This document shows positions 39,651 to 49,101 of a stretch of DNA of 64,000 nucleotides, piece after piece. Origin of the DNA: Methylocystis sp. Sn-Cys (lineage in GTDB: Bacteria > Pseudomonadota > Alphaproteobacteria > Rhizobiales > Beijerinckiaceae); NCBI RefSeq assembly GCF_016745395.1, contig NZ_JAERVJ010000001.1:744001-808000 (forward strand), in the 5' to 3' direction. The position numbers and the translations under genes were made by a program. Positions within the stretch are counted from its first letter, which is position 1; every line of letters starts with the position of its first letter. The notes beneath the pieces were generated by a model. That model was not told where the DNA came from, searched no databases, and was given only the letters and a program-made list of their open reading frames with translations.

Positions 39651-40228
39651 GACTCGTCCTTCTCGGCCCCCCGGGCGCCGGCAAGGGAACGCAGTCCGCT
39701 CGCCTCGTCGAAAAGCTGGGCGTGCCCCAGCTCTCGACCGGCGACATGCTGCGCGCGGCCGTCGCGGCCGGAACGCCGATCGGCCTGAAGGCCAAGGCGC
39801 TGATGGACTCCGGCCAGCTCGTGCCCGACGAAGTGGTCATCGGCATCATCGACCAGCGGATCGATGAAGCAGACTGCGCCAATGGCTTCATCCTGGACGG
39901 CTTTCCGCGCACCGTCGCGCAGGCCGAGGCGCTCCGCGATCTTCTGGACCGCAAGGGGTTGAAGCTCGACGCGGTGATTGAGCTTGTCGTCGACGAGAAT
40001 GCGCTCGTCGACCGGATGCGCAGGCGCGTCGCCGAGACGCTCGCCGCCGGCAAGCCGGTTCGCGCCGACGACAATCCGGAAAGCTTCAAGACGCGGCTCG
40101 ACACCTATCGGGCCCAGACAGCCCCGGTCTCGGCGCATTACGCCGGGCGCGGCGAGCTGAAACGGATCGACGGCATGGCGCCGATAGACGATGTGACGGC
40201 GGCAATCGACAGATCGCTCGGCGCCTGA
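39647..40228 (+). CDS. adk: adenylate kinase, short form
   Basis: 193 residues. Interconverts ATP + AMP and 2 ADP. The P-loop is [10 protein letters not shown] (8-17), the AMP site [13 protein letters not shown], and the DGFPRT block. The LID domain is short and has no zinc Cys, the form usual in many alphaproteobacteria. It is translationally coupled to secY (ATGA overlap) and ends 22 bp before a strong terminator. Confidence 0.96.
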   Translation: MRLVLLGPPGAGKGTQSARLVEKLGVPQLSTGDMLRAAVAAGTPIGLKAKALMDSGQLVPDEVVIGIIDQRIDEADCANGFILDGFPRTVAQAEALRDLLDRKGLKLDAVIELVVDENALVDRMRRRVAETLAAGKPVRADDNPESFKTRLDTYRAQTAPVSAHYAGRGELKRIDGMAPIDDVTAAIDRSLGA

Positions 40229-40250
40229 TAGAAAGCTTCAAGAAATCAGA

Positions 40251-40284
40251 CATCGGCCCGGCTCTGCCGGGCCGATGCTTTTTG
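40251..40284 (+). terminator. intrinsic terminator after adk
   Basis: Stem CATCGGCCCGG / CCGGGCCGATG (11 bp, 5-base loop) followed by CTTTTTG. It closes the S10-spc-secY-adk transcript before the Hsp70-like gene. Confidence 0.85.
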
Positions 40285-40313
40285 TCCTCCCGACAAACCC
40301 AGAGACTTCACCG

Positions 40314-41609
40314 ATGGAAGCAAAGTCATTTTGCGGCCTGGACTTCGGCACGTCGAATTCGACAGTCGCCGTCGAGGGGGCGCAGGGCATGGAGCTCGCG
40401 CCGCTTGAAAACGGGAGCCGCACGCTGCCGAGCTCGATCTTCTTCGATTTCTCGGACGGCTCGCCCGTCTTCGGCCGCGCGGCGATCAAAGCCTATGTCG
40501 ACGGCGTCGAGGGGCGGCTGATGCGCAGCCTGAAATCGGTGCTGGGCACAGCGCTGATGGACGAGACCACGCGCATCAAGACGAAAGCCTATACGTTCAA
40601 GGACATCATCGGCCTCATCGTCGGAAAGCTGAAAGACGCCGCCGACGGCGTTGCTGGCGATGACGTCACAAAGGTCGTCCTCGGCCGACCTGTGCATTTC
40701 ATAGACGACGACCCGGCCGCCGATCGCCGCGCGCAGGACGCGCTCGAGGAAATTGCGCGGGCGCGGGGTTTCCGTGAGATCGCTTTTCAATATGAGCCGA
40801 TCGCCGCGGCGCTGACCTATGAGCAGAGCGTGCGCGAAGAGCAATATGCGCTCATCGCCGACATCGGCGGCGGCACGTCGGATTTCTCGGTCGTGCGCGT
40901 TTCGCCGCAGGCGCGTTGGCGGGCGGATCGGGCAGGGGACGTGCTCGCCAATAAGGGCGTGCATATCGGCGGCACCGACATAGATCGGCTCTTCAGCCTG
41001 AAGTCGGTTATGCCGCATCTGGGGCTCGGGAGCGAGATGCGCCTGCCTTTCGGCGACAAAGTGCTGCCGGCTCCCAACGGCTTTTTCGTCGATCTTGCGA
41101 CCTGGCATCGGATCAATCTCCTCTATACGCCCAAGGTTGCCCGGGAACTCGAGGAGATGGAGCGCTATTCGCTCTCGCCGTCCAAGATCGCCCGTCTCGC
41201 GGAGGTGATCGAAAGCCGGCGCGGTCATTCGATCGCGCTATCGGTGGAGCACGCCAAGATTGATCTCTCGGACTCGGATTGCGCGACGATCGACCTCACA
41301 GAAGTGGAGCGGGCCTTCGAGATCGAAACGACCGCCACTACGCTGCATGAAGCGATTGCGGACCAGCTCGGCTCGCTTTCGCGTACGCTGAACGAAACGC
41401 TCGCCGCCTCTGGGCTTTCCGGCGAGCGCATCGACGCCGTCTTCCTCACCGGCGGCTCGACCGCTATTCCGGCCGTGCGCGCGGCGGTCACCGGCCAGAC
41501 GCCGGGCGCGAAAATCGTCGAAGGCGATATGTTCGGCGCCGTGGGTCTCGGCTTAGGGCTGGACGCGCAACGAAAATTCGGTTCTGATGGCTTGCGTCGC
41601 AGCGCTTGA
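40314..41609 (+). CDS. yegD: YegD-type Hsp70 family protein
   Basis: 431 residues with the actin/Hsp70 ATPase fold: phosphate-1 GLDFGTSNSTVAV, phosphate-2 ADIGGGTSDFSVVRV, adenosine loop FLTGGSTAIPAVRAAV. The peptide-binding and lid domains of DnaK are absent. The middle (GRPVHFIDDD; FQYEPIAAALTYE; GGTDIDRLF) matches YegD, a poorly understood chaperone-like protein of about 450 residues. The ATG at 40314 is used; an earlier in-frame ATG at 40275 would read through the adk terminator hairpin. It is inserted between adk and rpsM, which in related genomes are adjacent. Confidence 0.88.
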   Translation: MEAKSFCGLDFGTSNSTVAVEGAQGMELAPLENGSRTLPSSIFFDFSDGSPVFGRAAIKAYVDGVEGRLMRSLKSVLGTALMDETTRIKTKAYTFKDIIGLIVGKLKDAADGVAGDDVTKVVLGRPVHFIDDDPAADRRAQDALEEIARARGFREIAFQYEPIAAALTYEQSVREEQYALIADIGGGTSDFSVVRVSPQARWRADRAGDVLANKGVHIGGTDIDRLFSLKSVMPHLGLGSEMRLPFGDKVLPAPNGFFVDLATWHRINLLYTPKVARELEEMERYSLSPSKIARLAEVIESRRGHSIALSVEHAKIDLSDSDCATIDLTEVERAFEIETTATTLHEAIADQLGSLSRTLNETLAASGLSGERIDAVFLTGGSTAIPAVRAAVTGQTPGAKIVEGDMFGAVGLGLGLDAQRKFGSDGLRRSA

Positions 41610-41651
41610 GTCTCGCGAGGGAAGAAAATCGCATTTCCCTCGCCAATTTTG

Positions 41652-41681
41652 CTTGACTCGTGCGCGATCGCTCGCTATCGC
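41652..41681 (+). promoter_or_regulatory. candidate promoter of the alpha operon (rpsM-rpsK-rpoA)
   Basis: CTTGACT (TTGACT 41653-41658), 17 bp, CTATCGC (TATCGC 41676-41681). This agrees with the alphaproteobacterial CTTGAC-N17-CTATAT pattern in the -35 and in the first half of the -10. A separate promoter is expected because adk ends in a terminator. Confidence 0.5.
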
Positions 41682-41704
41682 CTGACTTCCGACGGAAATT
41701 CGAG

Positions 41705-41728
41705 GGAAGCTCTCTTCGGAGGGCTTCC
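41705..41728 (+). promoter_or_regulatory. UUCG-capped hairpin in the rpsM leader
   Basis: GGAAGCTCTC, loop TTCG, GAGGGCTTCC: ten base pairs (one G-U) closed by the very stable UUCG tetraloop, about 105 bp upstream of the rpsM start. In E. coli this operon is repressed by uS4 at a leader RNA structure. This hairpin is a candidate for a similar control, by position only. Confidence 0.5.
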
Positions 41729-41833
41729 GTTTTTGCGTTCGGACAATCGGAATCACCCGCAGGGGCCGGCCTCCACCGGACGCGGGTTCACTCCGGCGGC
41801 GCCGCAAGGCTGTCGCCCGAAATGGAGAAAATC

Positions 41834-42202
41834 GTGGCACGTATCGCAGGCGTCAACATCCCGACCAACAAGCGCGTCGTCATCGCGCTTCAGTATATTC
41901 ACGGCATCGGCCCCAAGAAGGCTGAAGAAATCTGCGAGAAGGTGAGCATCCCGGCCGAGCGCCGCGTGGCCCAGCTCACCGACGCGGAAGTCCTGCAGAT
42001 CCGCGAGACCATCGACCGCGACTATCTCGTGGAAGGCGATCTGCGCCGCGAAGTCGCGATCAACATCAAGCGCCTGATGGACCTTGGCTGCTACCGTGGT
42101 CTGCGCCACCGGCGTCAGTTGCCGGTTCGCGGCCAGCGCACCCATACCAACGCCCGCACCCGCAAGGGCAAGGCGAAGCCGATCGCCGGCAAGAAGAAGT
42201 AA
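41834..42202 (+). CDS. rpsM: 30S ribosomal protein uS13
   Basis: 122 residues, head of the 30S, contacts the P-site tRNA with its C-terminal tail. GTG start at 41834 with GGAGA five bases upstream; the frame further upstream is leader. Blocks: [20 protein letters not shown] and [19 protein letters not shown]. Confidence 0.96.
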   Translation: MARIAGVNIPTNKRVVIALQYIHGIGPKKAEEICEKVSIPAERRVAQLTDAEVLQIRETIDRDYLVEGDLRREVAINIKRLMDLGCYRGLRHRRQLPVRGQRTHTNARTRKGKAKPIAGKKK

Positions 42203-42299
42203 TTCCGGCAGTCGTAGTCGGGCAGTCGGTAAATCCGGCTGCCTGCAAGGTGGAGCCGCTGGCGTTACGGCGGCGTCGATATCGAAAGGCAAGAGTTAA

Positions 42300-42689
<390 letters not shown>

Positions 42690-42792
42690 CGCTACGGCAA
42701 TAGGAAGCCTGCTTTCAATCGAGCATATTTCGCGCGGCCCCGGCTCCTCCCCGCCGGAGCCGCGTTCAGGAGCTTCAAGGAAAGGCGCCCCA

Positions 42793-43812
42793 GTGAGCAT
42801 CCAGAAGAACTGGCAGGAACTCATCAAGCCGAACAAGCTCGACGTGACGCCCGGCGACGATCCGCGCCGCGTGGCGACCGCCGTCGCCGAGCCGCTGGAG
42901 CGGGGCTTCGGCGTGACGCTCGGCAACGCCCTGCGCCGCATTCTTCTCTCGTCGCTGCAGGGCGCGGCGATCACCTCGATTCACATCGACGGCGTTCTGC
43001 ACGAATTCTCGTCGATCCCCGGCGTGCGTGAGGACGTGACCGACATCGTCCTCAACATCAAGGACATCTCCGTCAAGTATCAGGGCGAGGGGGTGAAGCG
43101 CCTGACGCTCAAGAAGACGGGCCCGGGCATTGTCACCGCCGGCGACATTCAGGCGACGGGCGACGTGCAGGTTCTCAACCCCGACCTCGTCATCTGCACG
43201 CTCGACGAGGGCGCGGAGTTTCGCGTCGAATTCACCATTTCGACCGGCAAGGGCTATGTGCCGGCTGACCGCAACCGCGCCGAGGATGCGCCGATCGGCC
43301 TCATCCCGGTCGACAGCCTGTATTCGCCGGTGAAGAAGGTCAGCTATCGCGTCGAGAACACCCGCGAAGGCCAGGTGCTCGACTATGACAAGCTGACGCT
43401 GACCGTCGAGACCAATGGCGCGATCACGCCGGAGGATGCGCTCGCCTTCTCGGCGCGCATCCTGCAGGATCAGCTCAACGTCTTCGTCAATTTCGAGGAG
43501 CCGCGCCGCGAAGAGGCCGCGCCGTCGATCCCGCAGCTCGCCTTCAATCCGGCGCTGCTCAAGAAGGTCGACGAGCTGGAGCTTTCGGTCCGCTCGGCGA
43601 ACTGCCTGAAGAACGACAATATCGTCTATATCGGCGACCTCATTCAGAAGTCGGAGGCGGAAATGCTCCGCACGCCGAACTTCGGCCGCAAGTCCCTGAA
43701 CGAGATCAAGGAAGTCCTCGCGCAGATGGGTCTGCATCTGGGCATGGAAGTCCCCGGCTGGCCGCCGGAGAACATCGACGATCTCGCCAAGCGGTTCGAA
43801 GAGCATTATTGA
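42793..43812 (+). CDS. rpoA: RNA polymerase alpha subunit
   Basis: 339 residues. The N-terminal domain ([20 protein letters not shown]) assembles beta and beta'. The C-terminal domain (about 255-330; [38 protein letters not shown]) contacts UP elements and activators. The GTG at 42793 has AAGGAAAGG upstream and gives the canonical start; the frame before it overlaps the end of rpsK. It ends 153 bp before rplQ, and the gap holds three hairpins. Confidence 0.96.
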   Translation: MSIQKNWQELIKPNKLDVTPGDDPRRVATAVAEPLERGFGVTLGNALRRILLSSLQGAAITSIHIDGVLHEFSSIPGVREDVTDIVLNIKDISVKYQGEGVKRLTLKKTGPGIVTAGDIQATGDVQVLNPDLVICTLDEGAEFRVEFTISTGKGYVPADRNRAEDAPIGLIPVDSLYSPVKKVSYRVENTREGQVLDYDKLTLTVETNGAITPEDALAFSARILQDQLNVFVNFEEPRREEAAPSIPQLAFNPALLKKVDELELSVRSANCLKNDNIVYIGDLIQKSEAEMLRTPNFGRKSLNEIKEVLAQMGLHLGMEVPGWPPENIDDLAKRFEEHY

Positions 43813-43816
43813 GTTT

Positions 43817-43909
43817 GACAGCTTCTCCCGCGCAAGCGGGAGAAGCTGTCGCCACCCCTCACTGACCCCTGCTCAGCAGGGGCCACCCTCTCCCGCAAAC
43901 GGGAGAGGG
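43817..43909. repeat. palindromic repeat, family D, copy 3: three hairpins between rpoA and rplQ
   Basis: Hairpin 1 (43817-43850): 15-bp perfect stem from GACAGCTTCTCCCGC with a GCAA (GNRA) loop, 5 bp after the rpoA stop. Hairpin 2 (43866-43882): CCCCTGCTCAGCAGGGG. Hairpin 3 (43886-43909): CCCTCTCCCG CAAA CGGGAGAGGG. Together they could shield the rpoA mRNA 3' end or act as partial terminators. Confidence 0.85.
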
Positions 43910-43965
43910 ACATAAGGAGACGGCCGTACCTTGGCACGGCGGCCGCATAAGCAACGGAGAGCCAC

Positions 43966-44379
43966 ATGTATCACGGTCACAAGAAGCGCCGTTTCGGCCG
44001 CACCCATGAGCACCGCAAGGCCATGTTCGCGAATATGGCGCAGGCGCTCATCAAGCATGAGCTGATCATCACCACTCTGCCGAAGGCGAAGGATCTTCGT
44101 CCCGTGGTCGAGAAGCTGGTGACGCTCGGCAAGCGCGGCGATCTGCACGCCCGCCGTCAGGCGATCGCCCAGATCAAGGACGTCAAGCTCGTCGCGAAGC
44201 TCTTCGACGTGCTCGGCCCGCGCTACAAGGAGCGCAATGGCGGCTACACCCGCGTTCTGAAGGCGGGCTTCCGCTATGGTGACAATGCGCCGATGGCCGT
44301 CATCGAATTCGTCGATCGCGACGTCAATGCGCGCGGTCAGGACTCCGGCCCGGTTCAGGTCGAAGAAGAGGCGGCGTAA
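43966..44379 (+). CDS. rplQ: 50S ribosomal protein bL17
   Basis: 137 residues near the tunnel exit. The conserved core is complete ([40 protein letters not shown]); a short acidic C-terminal tail follows. Last gene of the ribosomal super-operon. A DUF4260 gene starts 4 bp after its stop and is probably co-transcribed. Confidence 0.97.
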   Translation: MYHGHKKRRFGRTHEHRKAMFANMAQALIKHELIITTLPKAKDLRPVVEKLVTLGKRGDLHARRQAIAQIKDVKLVAKLFDVLGPRYKERNGGYTRVLKAGFRYGDNAPMAVIEFVDRDVNARGQDSGPVQVEEEAA

Positions 44380-44383
44380 GCCC

Positions 44384-44812
44384 ATGAAGACAATCGGCGC
44401 GGAACCGGGTTTTGTTTCCGGCGCGCCGAAGCTTTTGCTGAGACTTGAAGGGGCGGCGCTTATGGCGGCCGCCCTTTTCTATTATGCGCAGGCCGGCGGC
44501 GACTGGGGACGTTTCGCGCTGCTGTTTCTGTTCCCGGACCTTTCGCTCTTGGCTTATCTCGCGGGGCCGCGGCTCGGGGCGATCGCCTATAATCTCGCCC
44601 ACACGACCATCGGCCCCTTCGCCTATGGCGTCTTGGGCGCCGCGACCGGGCAGCCGCTGCTCATGCAGATCGCTGCGATCCATTTGGCCCATATCGGTTT
44701 CGATCGGCTGCTGGGCTTCGGGCTCAAATATGGCGTGAGCTTTTCAGCGACGCATCTTGGCCAGGTTGGAAAGGCGGCGCCCCGGACCGCGAGCCTTCCG
44801 GCTCGCCCGTAA
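44384..44812 (+). CDS. DUF4260 membrane protein
   Basis: 142 residues with three to four membrane segments (about 20-35, 45-65, 75-100, 105-120). The motif string LLLRLEGAALMAAALFYYAQ, then FPDLSLLAYLAGPRLGAIAYNLAHT and IHLAHIGFDRLLGFGLKY is that of DUF4260. The ATG at 44384 lies 4 bp after the rplQ stop. The last 10 or so residues (RTASLPARP) are encoded by the family-B repeat at 44784, which also supplies the TAA. Function unknown. Confidence 0.85.
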   Translation: MKTIGAEPGFVSGAPKLLLRLEGAALMAAALFYYAQAGGDWGRFALLFLFPDLSLLAYLAGPRLGAIAYNLAHTTIGPFAYGVLGAATGQPLLMQIAAIHLAHIGFDRLLGFGLKYGVSFSATHLGQVGKAAPRTASLPARP

Positions 44813-44835
44813 GCGCGCCCAAAGGCGCGCGGTCC
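44784..44835. repeat. palindromic repeat, family B, copy 3 (overlaps the DUF4260 3' end)
   Basis: It begins GGACCGCG (44784-44791) and ends CGCGGTCC (44828-44835). Inside are the hairpins GCGAGCCTTCCGGCTCGC and GCGCCCAAAGGCGC. The DUF4260 stop codon lies inside it. Confidence 0.85.
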
Positions 44836-44909
44836 ATAGCTGCATCCTCGCGGTCGCCAGAATTCATGCTTATATACCGCCCCGTTGGATTCTCTTTCCG
44901 GAGCGGCTG

Positions 44910-46361
44910 ATGCGCCTCGATCTGCGCCACCTTGTTTTTGGAGCCCTTGCCTGCGCGGCCGGCATTAGCGCCGCCTATATCGAACGCGCGGTCGAGCCCG
45001 CGCCCGCGCATGCGCAGGCGGTCGAGGGTAGCGTCGTTCCCAAAAGCCGCGCCGAGATCACGCTTTCCTTCGCCCCGGTCGTCAAAAAAGCCCAGCCGGC
45101 GGTCGTCAATGTCTTTGCCTCGCGCGTCGAGCGCATGCCGGCAAATCCCTTCCTCGACGACCCGATCTTCCGGCGTTTCTTCGGCGAGGGGGGCGGCATG
45201 CCCGGCCGCTCCAATACGGCGCAGTCGCTCGGCTCCGGCGTCATCGTCGACCCCGCCGGTCTTGTCGTGACCAATAACCACGTCATCGAGGGCATGACCG
45301 ACGTGAAGGTCGCGCTCGCCGACAAGCGCGAGATCCCAGCCAAAATCCTGCTGCGCGATCCCCGGACCGATCTTGCCGTGCTGAAGCTCACCGAGGGATC
45401 GAACTTCCCGACGATGGAGCTTGGCGATTCGGACGCGCTCGAAGTCGGCGATCTGGCGCTCGCCATCGGCAATCCCTTCGGCGTCGGCCAAACCGTCACG
45501 CAAGGCATCGTCTCGGCCCTGGCGCGCACCCATGTCGGGATTTCCGACTATGGCTTCTTCATTCAGACGGACGCCGCCATCAATCCGGGCAATTCCGGCG
45601 GCCCGCTCGTCGATATGAACGCCCGCGTCGTCGGCATTAATTCAGCGATCTTCTCGAAGTCCGGCGGCTCCATCGGCATTGGCTTCGCGATCCCCGTCAA
45701 TATGGTGAAAAGCGTGCTGCTCGCGGCCAAGGGCGGCGGCAAGATGGTCAAGCGGCCGTGGCTCGGGGCGACGCTGCAAACCATCTCTCAGGAGATCGCC
45801 GAAGGGCTGGGGCTCGATCGCCCGACCGGCGCGCTGCTCGCCGACATCGATCCCAAGGGGCCTGCCGCCGATGCGGGGCTGAAGCGCGGCGACGTGATTG
45901 TCTCCATCGACGGCCAAACGGCGGATGATCCGGAAGCCGTCGGCTATCGCCTGGGCACCAAGCCGCTCGGCGGGCAGGCCACGCTCGGCGTGCTCCGCGG
46001 CGGCAAGAAGATCGTCGCGCAAATGCGCCTGACCCCCGCGCCCGAGACGCCGCCGCGCGATACGATCAAGCTCAAGGGCCCGTCGCCTTTCGCCGGCGCC
46101 ACGGTGGTCAATGTCTCGCCGGCCGTCGTCGAGGAAATGTCGGTCCAGGGCGCCGCCAATGGCGTCGTCGTGTCCGAGATCGAGGACGGCTCCTTCGCTC
46201 AGCAGCTCAATCTGCAACGCGGCGACGTCGTGCTCGCGGTCAACGACCAGAAAATCGAGACGACCCGCGACCTCGAAAAGGCCGTCTCCAGCCGGGCTTA
46301 TTACTGGAAGATCACGTTGGCCCGCGGCGGGCAGGTCTTCACCACGGTCGTCGGCGGCTAG
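44910..46361 (+). CDS. periplasmic serine endoprotease, DegP/DegQ (Do) family
   Basis: 483 residues with a signal sequence (1-36, ending APAHAQA). The protease domain has the triad His124 (TNNHVIEG), Asp154 (RTDLAVLKL) and Ser229 (NPGNSGGP). Two PDZ domains follow (about 275-365, with GADIDPKGPAADAGLKRGD-type residues, and about 395-480). It degrades or refolds misfolded envelope proteins. The ATG at 44910 gives the only full signal peptide. One base separates its stop from the cutA start region, so the two are co-transcribed. Confidence 0.92.
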   Translation: MRLDLRHLVFGALACAAGISAAYIERAVEPAPAHAQAVEGSVVPKSRAEITLSFAPVVKKAQPAVVNVFASRVERMPANPFLDDPIFRRFFGEGGGMPGRSNTAQSLGSGVIVDPAGLVVTNNHVIEGMTDVKVALADKREIPAKILLRDPRTDLAVLKLTEGSNFPTMELGDSDALEVGDLALAIGNPFGVGQTVTQGIVSALARTHVGISDYGFFIQTDAAINPGNSGGPLVDMNARVVGINSAIFSKSGGSIGIGFAIPVNMVKSVLLAAKGGGKMVKRPWLGATLQTISQEIAEGLGLDRPTGALLADIDPKGPAADAGLKRGDVIVSIDGQTADDPEAVGYRLGTKPLGGQATLGVLRGGKKIVAQMRLTPAPETPPRDTIKLKGPSPFAGATVVNVSPAVVEEMSVQGAANGVVVSEIEDGSFAQQLNLQRGDVVLAVNDQKIETTRDLEKAVSSRAYYWKITLARGGQVFTTVVGG

Positions 46362-46362
46362 G

Positions 46363-46683
46363 ATGAGCGGCGTTTCGATCCTGGTGACGACAATCGATTC
46401 GCACGAGAAGGCGCGCGCCCTGGCGCATGCCGCTCTCGCCGAAAAGCTCGCCGCCTGCGTGCAGATCACGCCGATCTCCAGCCTCTACGTCTGGAAAGGC
46501 GCATGCTGCGAGGAGCCCGAATTCCGCATCGAGATGAAGCACCGCACGGAAGATTATGCGGCGCTCGCGGCTTTGGTGCGCCGCCTGCACAGCTACGAGA
46601 CGCCGGAGATACTCCGCGTCGACGCGGCCGATACGGAGCCCGCCTATGCCGCCTGGCTGCGCGAGTCGACGCAGCGCGGCTGA
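46363..46683 (+). CDS. cutA: divalent-cation tolerance protein CutA1
   Basis: 106 residues, a trimeric ferredoxin-like fold linked to copper and other metal tolerance. The family marks are VTTIDSHEKARALAHAALAE, the AACVQITPISSLYVWKG strand with its Cys, and EEPEFRIEMKHR. It follows the Do-type protease with one base between. Confidence 0.93.
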   Translation: MSGVSILVTTIDSHEKARALAHAALAEKLAACVQITPISSLYVWKGACCEEPEFRIEMKHRTEDYAALAALVRRLHSYETPEILRVDAADTEPAYAAWLRESTQRG

Positions 46684-46781
46684 TTTTGCGAAAATTTGAG
46701 CCCTTTCGCGGCGTAGGCTTTGCAAACCGCCCCTGCGGCGCTTACCTACTGCCCGCAGCACAGCGCTGCCAGGAGCGATGA

Positions 46782-47753
46782 ATGACGGCAACCACGGATT
46801 ATTTGCTCGACCGTCGGCGGTTGCGGCGAAAACTCGGCTGGTGGCGCATGGGCGCCATTGTTGCGGCCGTGATCGCCACGCTCATTGCGCTCTCGCGGCT
46901 GTCGGGCGCCGATTCCCCCGATAAGCTGACGCCCCACATCGCCCGTCTGTCTCTGCAGGGCGTGATCACCGGCGACAAGGATACGATCGACCTCATCAAG
47001 AAGATCGGGGAATCGAGCCAGGCAAAGGCGGTGCTGCTGACGATCGATAGCCCCGGCGGGACGACGACAGGAGCCGAGAGGCTCTACAACGAGCTGCGCC
47101 GCCTCGGCGAGAAAAAGCCCGTCGTCGCAGTCGTCGGCACGGTTGCGGCCTCCGGCGCTTATATCGCGGCGCTCGCCGCCAATACGATTGTCGCCGAGAG
47201 CAATTCGCTCGTCGGCTCGGTCGGCGTCCTGTTTCAGTTCCCCAATTTCTACAAGCTCTTGGAGAATGTCGGCGTGAAGGTCGAGGAGGTGAAATCCTCG
47301 CCCTTGAAAGCCGCGCCCAACGGCTATGAACCCACGAGCGAAGCGGCCAAGGCGGCGATCGCCAATCTCGTCGCCGACTCCTATGGCTGGTTCAAGGATC
47401 TCGTGAAGCAGCGCAGGGGGCTCGACGACGCCGAGCTGGCGAAGGTCGCGGACGGCCGCGTTTTCACCGCGCGCCAGGGCGTGCCGCTCAAGCTCGTGGA
47501 TATTATCGGCGGCGAGCGCGAGGCGATCGTCTGGCTCGAGACCAATAAGAATATCGCCAAGGACTTGCCGATCCGGGACTGGAAGAAGAAGTCGAGCATC
47601 GAGCGTCTTGGGCTCGTCGAAGGCGCGGCCGCGCTCGCCAGGTTCGCCGGCCTCGCCGCCATCGCCGAGGTGCTGGATCAGGCGGCGAGCGCCGAGCGGA
47701 GCGCGAGTCTTGACGGTCTTCTGGCGATTTGGCAGGGTTTCGACGCGCGCTGA
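46782..47753 (+). CDS. sppA: signal peptide peptidase SppA
   Basis: Membrane-bound serine/lysine protease that cleaves leftover signal peptides. The 323-residue protein has a single N-terminal membrane anchor (about 22-40) and the short, one-domain S49 layout. The nucleophile is Ser124 in [11 protein letters not shown], with [10 protein letters not shown] before it and a general-base Lys in the KSSPLK stretch. AGGAGCG precedes the ATG. It is followed 47 bp later by ihfB. Confidence 0.92.
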   Translation: MTATTDYLLDRRRLRRKLGWWRMGAIVAAVIATLIALSRLSGADSPDKLTPHIARLSLQGVITGDKDTIDLIKKIGESSQAKAVLLTIDSPGGTTTGAERLYNELRRLGEKKPVVAVVGTVAASGAYIAALAANTIVAESNSLVGSVGVLFQFPNFYKLLENVGVKVEEVKSSPLKAAPNGYEPTSEAAKAAIANLVADSYGWFKDLVKQRRGLDDAELAKVADGRVFTARQGVPLKLVDIIGGEREAIVWLETNKNIAKDLPIRDWKKKSSIERLGLVEGAAALARFAGLAAIAEVLDQAASAERSASLDGLLAIWQGFDAR

Positions 47754-47800
47754 CGCCGACCCGAGGTCGATTTTCAGCAGAAAAGGACACTAGAGCCAAC

Positions 47801-48091
47801 ATGATCAAGTCGGAGCTTATTCAGCGAATTGCACGCCGCAACGGTCATCTTTACCAACGTGACGTCGAGACGATCGTCAGCACGATCCTCGACGAGATCA
47901 CAGCGGCTCTGGCGCGCGGCGACCGGGTCGAATTGCGCGGTTTCGGCGCTTTCTCGGTCAAGAAACGGGACGCGCGCACCGGCCGCAACCCGCGCACGGG
48001 CGCGCAAGTCTCCGTGCAGGAAAAATCCGTGCCCTTCTTCAAGACGGGCAAGGAGATGCGCGAACGCCTGAACGAGAACTACCAGGGCTGA
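47801..48091 (+). CDS. ihfB: integration host factor beta subunit
   Basis: 96 residues; with IHF-alpha it bends DNA sharply and supports recombination, replication and sigma54 promoters. Marks are [18 protein letters not shown], the [20 protein letters not shown] beta-arm region with the tip Pro, and GKEMRERLN. The ATG at 47801 gives the canonical start. IHF is also a usual co-factor of tyrosine integrases, notable since an island begins 0.6 kb further on. Confidence 0.94.
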   Translation: MIKSELIQRIARRNGHLYQRDVETIVSTILDEITAALARGDRVELRGFGAFSVKKRDARTGRNPRTGAQVSVQEKSVPFFKTGKEMRERLNENYQG

Positions 48092-48196
48092 CGCCAGCCG
48101 CCGCGCTCGATCGGGCGCGGCGCCATCATGACGCCGGGCTCCCGCGGCCGATGCGCTGCCAACAAGCCGGCGCGCGGTCGACGTTAGGGAGAGGCC

Positions 48197-48538
48197 ATGA
48201 AATCGATTCTGCGAGTCCTCGTCTTCGTTCCGCTGGCGTTGATCATCCTGTTCTTTTCCATGGCCAATCGCGCGATGGTGAAGATCGGGCTCGATCCTTT
48301 CGCGGCCAATCCGGCCGACGCGCCTTCTGTCGAAGCGCCGATGTATCTGGTCGTCCTGGCCGCGATGGCGCTCGGCGTGCTCGCCGGCGGCGTCTCCTCC
48401 TGGCTCGGCCATCTGCCGGTGCGCCGCGCCGCCAAAGTCGCGCGCGCCGAAGCCAAGAAAACCCGGCTCGAGATCGAGAAGCTGCGTCAGCAGGCGCTTG
48501 CGGAACTGCCGAGCGAGTCCAAGGCGGCCAAGCGTTGA
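48197..48538 (+). CDS. LapA/DUF1049 membrane protein
   Basis: 113 residues with two membrane segments (about 5-22 and 50-68) and a C-terminal coiled-coil (RAEAKKTRLEIEKLRQQALA). This is the build of LapA/YciS, an inner-membrane protein that in E. coli works with LapB in controlling LPS synthesis. ihfB then lapA is a known gene order. In many relatives trpF follows; here a tRNA gene and the island come next. Confidence 0.85.
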   Translation: MKSILRVLVFVPLALIILFFSMANRAMVKIGLDPFAANPADAPSVEAPMYLVVLAAMALGVLAGGVSSWLGHLPVRRAAKVARAEAKKTRLEIEKLRQQALAELPSESKAAKR

Positions 48539-48644
48539 CGGCTCGAGGGAGCCGGAGGCGCGACTCACAAAATCTTGCCACCAAGACGCTTGAAAAACCA
48601 CCCGCACGCCGATAAGAGAAACCCGCGCGCCTAGAGCCGCGCAT

Positions 48645-48720
48645 GCCGCAATAGCTCAGCTGGTAGAGCACATCATTCGTAATGATGGGGTCGGGGGTTC
48701 GAATCCCTCTTGCGGCACCA
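48645..48720 (+). tRNA. tRNA-Thr (anticodon CGT)
   Basis: A complete cloverleaf: acceptor GCCGCAA/TTGCGGC, D-arm GCTC...GAGC with GGT, anticodon stem CATCA/TGATG with loop TTCGTAA (anticodon CGT, reading ACG), T-arm GGGGG TTCGAAT CCCTC, discriminator A, and an encoded CCA. Its 3' end is the left border of the island. Confidence 0.96.
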
Positions 48721-49012
48721 GTAAAATCAATAGGTCGCAAGTTTCGTCCGGTGCCTTGCCGCTCGTTGGTGACCAGATGGTGACCGCTTAGCGCAAATCG
48801 AGGCCGCATTTGGCTCCCGTTATCCCACCCGCTCCCTTTTTCGGAAGCGGGGCAACGCCCCGCCGGAACATAAGCCTGCCTTGAGCAAAGCCTTTTGCTT
48901 CCGCTCGCCTGCCAAGATCGTCATCTCCTGCCTGCCGTTAATTCACGACCTGCGTAACGCTGGCCGTTGAACGCCCGCGCCCGACGCCTTTGTGTCAGCT
49001 AGTAAAAATCTA

Positions 49013-49101
49013 GCAGGAAAGCGCCTACTGCCAATTGACAGGTCCATAGCGTCGCGATACTGAAGGTGAACATCATTCCTCCGTGCAGGTAAGCGCCTAC
49101 T
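49013..49101. repeat. 17-bp direct repeats bracketing a promoter
   Basis: GCAGGAAAGCGCCTACT at 49013-49029 and GCAGGTAAGCGCCTACT at 49085-49101, 72 bp apart, 16 of 17 identical. One lies just upstream of a -35 box, the other just before the ATG of the half-HsdS gene. The layout is that of an operator pair; alternatively they are remains of a recombination site. Confidence 0.6.
49035..49063 (+). promoter_or_regulatory. promoter of the half-HsdS gene
   Basis: A perfect TTGACA (49035-49040), 17-bp spacer, TACTGA (49058-49063). The -10 is weak, which suits regulated expression. It is enclosed by the 17-bp direct repeats. Confidence 0.5.

Noticed and set aside
48243-48809. Leftward frame across lapA and the tRNA, containing RGIRTPDPIITNDVLYQLSYCG
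   Set aside because: This peptide is the well-known false translation of a tRNA gene read in reverse.
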